NCBI GenBank assembly: GCA_946221025.1
Contig: CAMIMS010000029.1
Span: 1-20,334, forward strand
Length of the DNA: 20,334 nt
Direction: 5' to 3'
From: an uncultured Pseudoclavibacter sp.
GTDB taxonomy: Bacteria; Actinomycetota; Actinomycetes; Actinomycetales; Microbacteriaceae
Notes under the pieces: model-generated
What the model was told of the DNA's origin: nothing
Database searches by the model: none
Seen by the model: the letters and a program-made list of their open reading frames with translations, nothing else
Translations under genes and position numbers: made by a program
In this document: in pieces, positions 14,633 to 20,334 of the stretch
How positions within the stretch are numbered: position 1 is the stretch's first letter
Layout of the letters: the number at the start of each line of letters is the position of its first letter

Positions 14633-16021
14633 CTACTGCGTTGGCGCCGGAGGCGGACCCATCTCGATTGCCGCACGCACCAGCTCACGCATCAGCTCGA
14701 CATTCGGATCCTCAATGTCGACCGTCGGCGGCACGAGGTCGAGCCGGCCCGCCTGCTGACCTCGCGACTTCAGCATCATGTCGGCGTACACGCCGGCCAT
14801 GCCCTCGGGAAGGTCGGTGCGAATCACCTTCGTGATCGCCTGCGTCACCGGTCCCATGCGGGAGGCGAGGTTCGACGGGGTGAGCTTCGCGATGATCGCC
14901 TCCTGAAGCTGGCGCTGACGCTGCATGCGGGAGAAATCATCCGACTCGTAGCGGGAGCGCGCGTACCAGAGCGCGATCTCCCCATCCATGTGCTGCATGC
15001 CGGGTTCAATCCAGTGCGAGGGCGGCTCCCAGCCCTCAGAGCCGTCGTCGTTGATACCGAGCCCAACGCGCTCGGTGACCTCGATATCCACGCCGCCAAG
15101 CGCATCAATGAGGTCGGCGAAGCCCTGCATATCGACCATCACGTAGTAGGGAATCTCCAGCCCCGTGATGCCCTCGACCGCATCCCGGGTCGCCTCGATG
15201 CCGGGGCTTGAGCCCTGTGAGACCGCATCCGGGTAGTACTCGGGATGCACGAGCTCGACCTCGGTGTAGACCGAATTCAGGTAGCAGACGTCGACATCGC
15301 AATCGGTGTAGACATCCGGGTACCGCTCGCGCATCGGGCCCGCAGCGAATGCGAACCGTTCGAGATTTCGGGGCACACCGATCGTGACGAGCTGCCCCGT
15401 CCACATGTCGAAGCTCATCACCGAGATCGAGTCGGGTCGGGTGCCCTCGCGGTCGGCGCCGGTGTCGCCACCGAGCATCAGGATGTTGAGTCGGCCATTG
15501 CTCGGAAGCTTCAACCCCGCGTTCCCGTCGGCAAATAGCTGCGAGACAAGGCCGCGGCCCTGGTTCACGACCGAGCTCATCCCGAATCCGACCATGACGG
15601 GAATGACCATCACGACAATCGCCACGACGGCGACCAGGCCCCGCGCGAACGGGTCGACGCGGATGAGTCTGGTCAGGCGAAGCGTGTCAAGAAACGAGAC
15701 GACAACGAGCCCGGCGGTGATGAGCATCCACGCCGAGAGCACCGTCAGGCCGATCGTGGTGGTGAACACGAACAGCAGGGGACCGCGCAGCACGAACCAC
15801 ATGACGAGGGCGAGAAGAATGAGCCCGGCGTTGATCAGCCACAGCCGCAGCATGAAGCGGCCGAAACGGCGGTTGCCGCCGAGAATGGAACCGGCGCCGG
15901 GCACGATCGCGTTCGCGCCGAGCAGCCACCAGGCGCGCCGGGTCATGAAATCCGGCGAGGAAAGGTCGGGGTAGCGAAGCGGCAGCTGCGAGGCAGCGCC
16001 GTGGGATGTGGGCGAACTCAT
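14633..16021 (-). CDS. LytR-CpsA-Psr (LCP) family glycopolymer ligase
   Basis: 462 residues. LCP enzymes move a lipid-linked glycopolymer onto peptidoglycan on the outer face of the membrane. The N-terminal region has about four hydrophobic segments (about 30-48, 56-78, 82-108, 126-148), more than the single anchor of classical LCP proteins. The catalytic domain starts at 177 with LNILMLGGDTGADREGTRPDSISV, holding the conserved Arg195 and Asp197 that bind the pyrophosphate, followed by VTIGVPRNL and, later, LWYARSRYESDDFSRMQRQ, the diagnostic R-R-D/S-R pattern. ATG 16021 overlaps the purE stop (ATGA), so translation is coupled to purE. Its polymer may be the rhamnose glycan made by the genes to the left (inference). 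ATG at residue 26 is a possible later start. Confidence 0.92.
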   Translation of the reverse strand: MSSPTSHGAASQLPLRYPDLSSPDFMTRRAWWLLGANAIVPGAGSILGGNRRFGRFMLRLWLINAGLILLALVMWFVLRGPLLFVFTTTIGLTVLSAWMLITAGLVVVSFLDTLRLTRLIRVDPFARGLVAVVAIVVMVIPVMVGFGMSSVVNQGRGLVSQLFADGNAGLKLPSNGRLNILMLGGDTGADREGTRPDSISVMSFDMWTGQLVTIGVPRNLERFAFAAGPMRERYPDVYTDCDVDVCYLNSVYTEVELVHPEYYPDAVSQGSSPGIEATRDAVEGITGLEIPYYVMVDMQGFADLIDALGGVDIEVTERVGLGINDDGSEGWEPPSHWIEPGMQHMDGEIALWYARSRYESDDFSRMQRQRQLQEAIIAKLTPSNLASRMGPVTQAITKVIRTDLPEGMAGVYADMMLKSRGQQAGRLDLVPPTVDIEDPNVELMRELVRAAIEMGPPPAPTQ

Positions 16022-16527
16022 GAGTCGTTCGCGATCCGCTCTCGAAGCGCGGTGGCTTTGCGGCCTACGGTCTCGCGTAGCTCGTCCGAATAGTCGGTGA
16101 GTTTGGCGGCGACCTCGGCGTCGGTCGACCCAATGAAGCGCGCTGCGAGCAGGCCCGCGTTCTTCGCACCGCCAATTGAGACCGTGGCGACCGGGATGCC
16201 GGCGGGCATCTGCACGATTGACAGCAGCGAGTCGAGGCCGTCAAGCCTGGCGAGCGGCACCGGAACACCGATGACGGGAAGCGTGGTGAGCGAGGCGACC
16301 ATGCCCGGCAGGTGCGCTGCGCCGCCGGCGCCCGCGATGATGACGCGAAGTCCCCGCTCGGACGCGGTCTTGGCGTAGTCGACCATGAGGTCGGGCGTGC
16401 GGTGCGCGGAGACGACCTCGACCTCGGTGGGAATGTCGAAGTCAGCGAGCACGGCGTGCGCCTCCGACATGACGTTCCAGTCGGAGTCAGAGCCCATGAT
16501 GAGGCCGACGATGGGTGTGGGGGCCAT
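16018..16527 (-). CDS. purE: N5-carboxyaminoimidazole ribonucleotide mutase, catalytic subunit
   Basis: Converts N5-CAIR to CAIR in purine synthesis, directly after PurK. The 169-residue product is a normal class I PurE: VGLIMGSDSDW at 7-17, VVSAHRTP at 38-45 with His42, and IIAGAGGAAHLPGM at 63-76 form the active site. ATG 16527 has no Shine-Dalgarno but has a -10 box 7 bases upstream, so it can be expressed from a leaderless transcript separate from purK, whose stop is 164 bases upstream. The gene overlaps the LCP gene by 4 bases. The 164-base gap to purK contains no gene; it is GC-rich with three direct copies of GCGGTGCT (16632, 16659, 16685). Confidence 0.96.
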   Translation of the reverse strand: MAPTPIVGLIMGSDSDWNVMSEAHAVLADFDIPTEVEVVSAHRTPDLMVDYAKTASERGLRVIIAGAGGAAHLPGMVASLTTLPVIGVPVPLARLDGLDSLLSIVQMPAGIPVATVSIGGAKNAGLLAARFIGSTDAEVAAKLTDYSDELRETVGRKATALRERIANDS

Positions 16528-16532
16528 GCGAC

Positions 16533-16555
16533 CCAGGGTAAGCGGAGGCCCCTGG
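16533..16555 (-). promoter_or_regulatory. purE promoter with CCAGGG/CCCTGG dyad, probable leaderless start
   Basis: On the minus strand TACCCT (16540 to 16535) fits TANNNT and ends 7 bases before ATG 16527. The box overlaps one arm of a CCAGGG (16533-16538) / CCCTGG (16550-16555) inverted repeat with an 11-base spacer. A protein bound there would block the -10 region. No -35 is visible. Confidence 0.45.
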
Positions 16556-16691
16556 GGTGCCGGGGGACGCGCCGGGGGTCGATGCGCTGCTCGAAACGTA
16601 TGGGGCGTGCGGCGCGGGTGCCGGAGGGGCCGCGGTGCTTCGGCAGGGCGCTCTGTTCGCGGTGCTCTGGTGCAGTGCTGGTGCGCGGTGC

Positions 16692-17828
16692 TCAGCCGTC
16701 GAAGCGGGCGGCCACGGCGCGGGCGCGATCGAGCGCATCCTGCATCCGCTCGCCCGTCGCGTTCACGTGGCCGACTTTGCGCCCGGGGCGGGAGGCCTTG
16801 CCGTAGGTGTGAATCTTCGCGGCGGCATCTGTCTGCATCCCGCTCGCGAGGCGGCCGGTGATATTGCCCGCATCCGGCCCGCCGAGCAGGTTCACCATCA
16901 CCGCGGCCGGTGCGGTCATGGCCGTTTCGCCAAGGGGCAGATCGAGCACCGCGCGCAGGTGCTGCTCGAATTGGCCGGTGACGGATGCGTTCTGCGTCCA
17001 GTGCCCGGAGTTGTGCGGGCGCATTGCGAGCTCGTTCACGAGCACGCGACCATCCGTCGTCTCGAACAGCTCGACCGCGAGCACACCCGTGACGCCGAGC
17101 CCCTCGGCGATCGTCTCGGCGGTGTTCGCGGCCGCGGCTATGACGCCCTCATCCGCATCCGGTGCGGGCGCGAGCACTTCGGCGCACACACCGTTTTTCT
17201 GAATCGTTTCGACGAGCGGCCAGCGCCTCATTTCCCCAGACGGCCTTCGGGCCACGAGCTGGGAGAGTTCGCGGCGAAAGGGAACGAGCTCTTCGATGAG
17301 CACTTCGTCGAATCGCTCAAACCACTCGGCGACCTCGCTCGCAGCCTCGACCACGCGCACGCCCTTGCCGTCGTAGCCGCCGCGCGGGGTCTTCGCGACC
17401 GCGCGCCCGCCGTGCGTTTCGATGAACGCATCCGCCTCATCAGTCGTTGCCGCAGCGGTCCACGCGGGCATCGGCACACCGAGCTCGCCAAGCCCCGAGC
17501 GCATCCGGAGTTTGTCTTGCGCGTAGAGGAGCGCATCCGGGCCGGGTTGCACCTTCGCTCCGGCGGCGACGAGCGCGGCGAGCACGTTTTGCGGCACGTG
17601 CTCGTGGTCGAAGGTGATCGCATCGATATCGGATGCGGCAAACGCGAGCACCGCATCCGCGTCGCCGGCCTCGCCTATCGCCGTGACCGCCTGGCTGGCA
17701 CTGCACTCGGCTGATTCGCCGAGCATGCGAATCTCGATGCCGAGGTCGATAGCGGCCGGGATCATCATGCGAGCGAGCTGCCCGCCGCCGATGACGCCGA
17801 CGGTGAGGGGGCGGTCTGAATGCGACAT
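16692..17828 (-). CDS. purK: N5-carboxyaminoimidazole ribonucleotide synthase
   Basis: ATP-dependent carboxylation of aminoimidazole ribonucleotide to N5-CAIR, feeding PurE. The 378-residue ATP-grasp protein has the PurK N-terminal dinucleotide-like motif GVIGGGQLARM (11-21), ITFDHEHVP, the ATP-binding loop AKTPRGGYDGKGV, then LVNELAMRPHNSGHWTQNAS and LLGGPDAGNITGR, all typical. ATG 17828 follows GGAGG with short spacing, so this gene is translated from a leadered mRNA, unlike purE. It is divergent from the GtrA-like gene. Full length; nothing unusual beyond an Ala-rich composition. Confidence 0.96.
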   Translation of the reverse strand: MSHSDRPLTVGVIGGGQLARMMIPAAIDLGIEIRMLGESAECSASQAVTAIGEAGDADAVLAFAASDIDAITFDHEHVPQNVLAALVAAGAKVQPGPDALLYAQDKLRMRSGLGELGVPMPAWTAAATTDEADAFIETHGGRAVAKTPRGGYDGKGVRVVEAASEVAEWFERFDEVLIEELVPFRRELSQLVARRPSGEMRRWPLVETIQKNGVCAEVLAPAPDADEGVIAAAANTAETIAEGLGVTGVLAVELFETTDGRVLVNELAMRPHNSGHWTQNASVTGQFEQHLRAVLDLPLGETAMTAPAAVMVNLLGGPDAGNITGRLASGMQTDAAAKIHTYGKASRPGRKVGHVNATGERMQDALDRARAVAARFDG

Positions 17829-17974
17829 GGGGCCTCCGAAATCTCGTTAGCGATTATCGCCGCTGTGGCTTTGCGGCGTGGAAATGCGGCGCGAACGGCG
17901 TACGCTAAAGGAATCCGCAGCGCTGAGGCTGCTGTGGAGCACTCTTTCCCCCACCATTCGAACGAAGTTTTCGC
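17829..17974. promoter_or_regulatory. Divergent promoter region between purK and the GtrA-like gene
   Basis: Leftward, GATAAT (17858 to 17853) is five of six to TATAAT and lies about 25 bases before purK, ahead of its GGAGG site. Rightward, TACGCT (17901-17906) fits TANNNT but is about 70 bases from the GtrA-like start. No -35 box is clear on either side, and no riboswitch-like structure is obvious. Confidence 0.35.
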
Positions 17975-18712
17975 GTGCACGACTCCCCCATCGGCGATCG
18001 CCGCTCATCCACCGTTTCCGGTGGGCGGTCAGATGGTGCGGGCGACGGTGCAGAACGGATGGATGAGGCTTCGGCTTCGGCCGCTGTTTCGGCTTCCGCT
18101 TCGGTCTCGGAGCCTGCATCCGAGGGTTCCCATCGTGCGACCGAGCCGCGCGTGACCGAGCAGATCAGCGATGTCGAAGAGGCAACGCCGGCCGACCTCA
18201 TCGGATTCATCGCGAAAGAAGAGGTGCTTGCCGAAGCGGCCGAGGCCGGCGTCAAACCGTCGCGACGCGAATCAGCGAAGGCGCTCGCGCGACAATTGGT
18301 GAAGTTCGGACTCGTTGGCGGGCTCGGGTTCATCGTCGAGACCATCGTGTTGAACGCGCTGCTCGTGACGGTGCTTCGGCCCGACACGGTCGACGGGGCG
18401 GCGATCTGGGCGAAGATCGCGGCGACGCTCGTGGCGATCGCGACGAACTGGATCGGCAACCGGCTGTGGACCTTCCGCGGTGACCGACGACAAGATCACA
18501 CGCGCGAGGGCATGGAGTTTCTCGCGGCGAGCCTGCTCGGGCTCGTGGTCGGGCTCATCCCGATGTGGATCGCGACCTCGGTCATGGGCTACACGAGCCT
18601 GCTCGCCGCGAACATCGCGAACATCGTTGGGCTCGTGCTCGGCTCGGTGTTCCGCTTTTTGATGTACCGGTTCTGGGTCTTTGCTCCGGGGCGAGGGCGC
18701 GCGCAGAAGTAG
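17975..18712 (+). CDS. GtrA-like membrane protein with long acidic N-terminal extension
   Basis: 245 residues. The last 140 form the GtrA fold with four membrane helices: KFGLVGGLGFIVETIVLN (from about 109), IAATLVAIATNWIGNRLWTF, LLGLVVGLIPMWIATSV and IVGLVLGSVFRFLMYRFWVF. The NRxWTF and RFxxYRxWVF ends are the family signature. GtrA proteins are linked to moving or modifying lipid-linked sugars for surface polysaccharides, which suits the nearby LCP ligase and rhamnose genes. The first 105 residues are a Ser/Ala/Glu-rich, probably disordered cytoplasmic extension, partly coded by TTCGGC-like triplet runs (18065-18110). The start is uncertain: GTG 17975 has no clear ribosome site; ATG 18059 would remove 28 residues. 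Confidence 0.85.
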   Translation: MHDSPIGDRRSSTVSGGRSDGAGDGAERMDEASASAAVSASASVSEPASEGSHRATEPRVTEQISDVEEATPADLIGFIAKEEVLAEAAEAGVKPSRRESAKALARQLVKFGLVGGLGFIVETIVLNALLVTVLRPDTVDGAAIWAKIAATLVAIATNWIGNRLWTFRGDRRQDHTREGMEFLAASLLGLVVGLIPMWIATSVMGYTSLLAANIANIVGLVLGSVFRFLMYRFWVFAPGRGRAQK

Positions 18713-18767
18713 GCGCGGCAGCGGAGCGGGTTGGGTCTGCTCGGTTGGTTCTCCTTGGGCGACGCTC

Positions 18768-20015
18768 CTACTCCCGCGTGAAGCGGGCCACCGACTCGAG
18801 GTGGTGCGTGTTCGGAAAGAGGTCAAAGCCTCGCACCTGGTCGAGGGTCCATCCGAGGTTTCGGAGCGTGCCCGCATCCCGGGCAAGGGCCACCGGATCG
18901 CAGGCGACGTACACGATCTGCGCGGGGCGAAGCGCATCCAGCATCGTCACGACGTCTTCGCCTGCGCCCGAGCGGGGCGGATCGAGCACGACCGTCGCTC
19001 CGTCGAGCGCGCCAGAGCCCTCGCCTTCGACGATGGCGCGGAGGAAGTGGTCAACCCGGGCGGTGACAGCCGAGCTGTTTGGCCACTCGGCGAGGTTCGC
19101 GTGCGCGTGCGTCGTGGCTGGTTCGACCGCTTCCACCGTCTCGATTCGGGTGTCCGGTCCGCCGATCTCACCGATCGCGGCCGCGAGGAGGCCAACGCCC
19201 CCGTAGAGGTCGAGGTTTCGCGCCGAGGGGTCGAAGGCGTCCCGGTTAACCGCATCCTTCACGGCGTCAAAGAGCGTGGATGCGGCCAGGCGGTGCACTT
19301 GCCAGAAACCGGTCTCATCGAGCCGGAAGGTGCGCTCCCCCACGCGCTCTTCGATGACCGCCGGCTGCTTTCGCTTGCCGCGGCGGTCGGCGGGATGGAA
19401 CAGTGCGCGCGCGTCGAGGTCGGAGGGCTGCACGAGGTCGATGCGACCGGATGTTCCGGGCTTTCGCCCGTGAAGCGGAGCGAGCTCTTCGAGGTCGGGC
19501 ACCGCGAGCGGAAGTGACGCGACCGGGATGATGCGGTGCGAGCGGGCCGCGTAGGGGCCGACGGTGCCGTACCGGTCGACGTGCAGGGTCGTGCGGGTGC
19601 GCCAGCGGGTGCCCGAGAGGTCGTCATCGCCGGGAAGCGCTTCGATGCTCGGCGAGAGGTCGAGATGCGCGAAACGGCTGAGCGCGTCGGTGAGCACGCG
19701 CTGTTTGAGGTCGCGCTGGGCGGGAAGCCGGAGGTGCCCGAACTCGGCGCCGCCGACGCGCTCTGTCGGGTCGCGGTCGATGCCAGCCTCCGGCCAGATG
19801 TGGTCGTGGCGCTCCGGAGAAGCGTCGAGCACGCGCAGGGTGTCGGCTCGGGCGAAGCGCCGCTTCACATCGGTGACGCGGGCGAGCACGCGCTCACCAG
19901 GTGCGGTGTCGGTGACGAAGATGGCGAGCCCGTCGTGGCGGGCGACGAAGACGCCGCCGTGCGCGACATCGCCGATCGTCAGTTCGATCTCATCCCCGAT
20001 GCCAAGCTCAGCCAT
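18768..20015 (-). CDS. TRAM-domain SAM-dependent RNA (uracil-5-)-methyltransferase, TrmA/RumA family
   Basis: 415 residues. An N-terminal TRAM RNA-binding domain (about 1-60) precedes a class I methyltransferase. The SAM site is NLDLYGGVGLLAA. LDPPRSGAGEDVV and IVYVACDPVALARD give the catalytic Cys, and HHLESVARF gives the probable catalytic Glu. The family makes 5-methyluridine in tRNA or 23S rRNA; which one cannot be told here. The Cys cluster that holds a 4Fe-4S centre in E. coli RumA is missing: the matching stretch is VGGAEFGHLRLPAQR, and the catalytic Cys is the only cysteine I find in the protein. ATG 20015 is chosen, not the open frame further upstream, because TRAM homology starts there and a -10 box precedes it. 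Confidence 0.9.
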   Translation of the reverse strand: MAELGIGDEIELTIGDVAHGGVFVARHDGLAIFVTDTAPGERVLARVTDVKRRFARADTLRVLDASPERHDHIWPEAGIDRDPTERVGGAEFGHLRLPAQRDLKQRVLTDALSRFAHLDLSPSIEALPGDDDLSGTRWRTRTTLHVDRYGTVGPYAARSHRIIPVASLPLAVPDLEELAPLHGRKPGTSGRIDLVQPSDLDARALFHPADRRGKRKQPAVIEERVGERTFRLDETGFWQVHRLAASTLFDAVKDAVNRDAFDPSARNLDLYGGVGLLAAAIGEIGGPDTRIETVEAVEPATTHAHANLAEWPNSSAVTARVDHFLRAIVEGEGSGALDGATVVLDPPRSGAGEDVVTMLDALRPAQIVYVACDPVALARDAGTLRNLGWTLDQVRGFDLFPNTHHLESVARFTRE

Positions 20016-20023
20016 GAGCAGCA

Positions 20024-20029
20024 AGCGTA
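20024..20029 (-). promoter_or_regulatory. RNA methyltransferase -10 box, probable leaderless start
   Basis: TACGCT on the minus strand ends 8 bases before ATG 20015, and there is no Shine-Dalgarno, so transcription probably begins at the start codon. No -35 box is visible at usual spacing. Confidence 0.5.
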
Positions 20030-20111
20030 CGCGCCGGGTGCCGCGGCGCGGTCTTGCCTGCTCGCGTCGCGTGGCTGCACTCGCACTCGAGGCCGTCGCC
20101 GACCTCACAGC

Positions 20112-20183
20112 GTCCCAACTCCGCCATATGTCGCGCACACCCCCGTTTTCGGGCCTTACTGGGACATATGCCGGAATCGGGAC
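20112..20183. repeat. Inverted repeat 1 upstream of the methyltransferase gene
   Basis: The arm starting GTCCCAACTCCGCCATATGT (20112-20134) pairs with 20161-20183, which ends GGAATCGGGAC, at 19 of 23 positions around a 26-base loop that itself contains CCCG-TTTT-CGGG. No coding sequence is supported from 20016 to the window end. The repeat may be extragenic palindromic DNA. Confidence 0.6.
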
Positions 20184-20210
20184 AGCACCGCGGCGCGCAT
20201 CACGACGATG

Positions 20211-20289
20211 CGTGTCCCAAAATCGGCGATTTCGGGCGAAACGCGCGGTTTCTGCCCAAATCGGGCGGTTTTGCCGATTTTGGGACACG
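20211..20289. repeat. Inverted repeat 2, long nested hairpin
   Basis: CGTGTCCCAAAATCGGC (20211-20227) and its exact 17-base complement (20273-20289) enclose a second hairpin: GATTT-c-GGGC-GAAAC, loop GCGCG, GTTTC-t-GCCC-AAATC (20228-20262). About 31 base pairs in all form within 79 bases. It shares the GTCCC-A-CGGC motif with inverted repeat 1. It could be a terminator for a gene beyond the window, or a repeated genomic element. Confidence 0.75.
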
Positions 20290-20334
20290 GGAAGCGTCAA
20301 AGGGCCGGATGGGGGCAGGTCCGCGGTGGATGGG

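Noticed and set aside
16528..16691. Small gene or RNA in the purE-purK gap
   Set aside because: The gap is GC-rich with short GCGGTGCT repeats, but no frame has a start with a ribosome site or a recognisable product, and no stable structured RNA is evident.
16557..17714. Plus-strand open frame of 385 codons antisense to purK
   Set aside because: purK is complete with all ATP-grasp motifs on the other strand; the antisense translation is His/Arg-rich without domain features.
18723..18768. GGAGCG/CGCTCC pair between the GtrA-like and methyltransferase genes as a terminator
   Set aside because: A six-base stem with a loop of over 30 bases is not convincing.
20016..20300. Extension of the RNA methyltransferase frame to 20300
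   Set aside because: The extra 95 codons run through both inverted repeats, show no TRAM homology, and the -10 box supports the start at 20015.

Overview
The window is high-GC chromosomal DNA from an actinobacterium. Gene content and style (split dTDP-rhamnose genes, a purK-purE-LCP block divergent from a GtrA-type gene, TANNNT -10 boxes directly in front of start codons, a frequent GCATCC hexamer) point to order Micrococcales, most likely Microbacteriaceae. That placement is inference from gene style; I see no rRNA, tRNA, CRISPR array or insertion sequence.

Left part (1-3390). The 5' end of rmlA and all of rmlC run leftward. Divergent from them is a two-gene unit of visibly lower GC: a WXG-type helical domain fused to an alpha/beta hydrolase, and a lipoprotein with a Pro/Thr-rich tail. 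It looks like an accessory insertion inside a cell-wall sugar locus.

Centre (3611-12237). A rhamnosyltransferase-like GT2 enzyme overlaps a membrane-anchored SGNH protein. Two tandem paralogous OafA-like membrane acyltransferases (AT3 plus SGNH) follow, then rmlB and rmlD. With rmlA and rmlC on the left, all four steps of dTDP-L-rhamnose synthesis lie around a transferase and three related SGNH domains. The simplest reading is a locus that makes a rhamnose-containing cell-wall or surface glycan and O-acylates it.

Right part (12241-20334). After a strong hairpin come a TSUP-family permease, an unassigned AAA-type ATPase with a repetitive acidic tail, then leftward purK, purE and an LCP glycopolymer ligase that overlaps purE. 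A GtrA-like protein runs rightward and a TRAM-domain RNA uridine methyltransferase without the iron-sulfur cysteines runs leftward. The LCP enzyme and GtrA-like protein fit the cell-wall glycan theme. The last 320 bases carry no gene I can support but hold two large inverted repeats built from one recurring motif.

Regulation. Four genes (rmlC, the glycosyltransferase, purE, the RNA methyltransferase) have a TANNNT -10 box 7-8 bases before ATG and no Shine-Dalgarno sequence, so they are probably leaderless. rmlC and rmlB share the promoter core CTAGACTCG. Three promoters carry a CCAGGG-N11-13-CCCTGG dyad.
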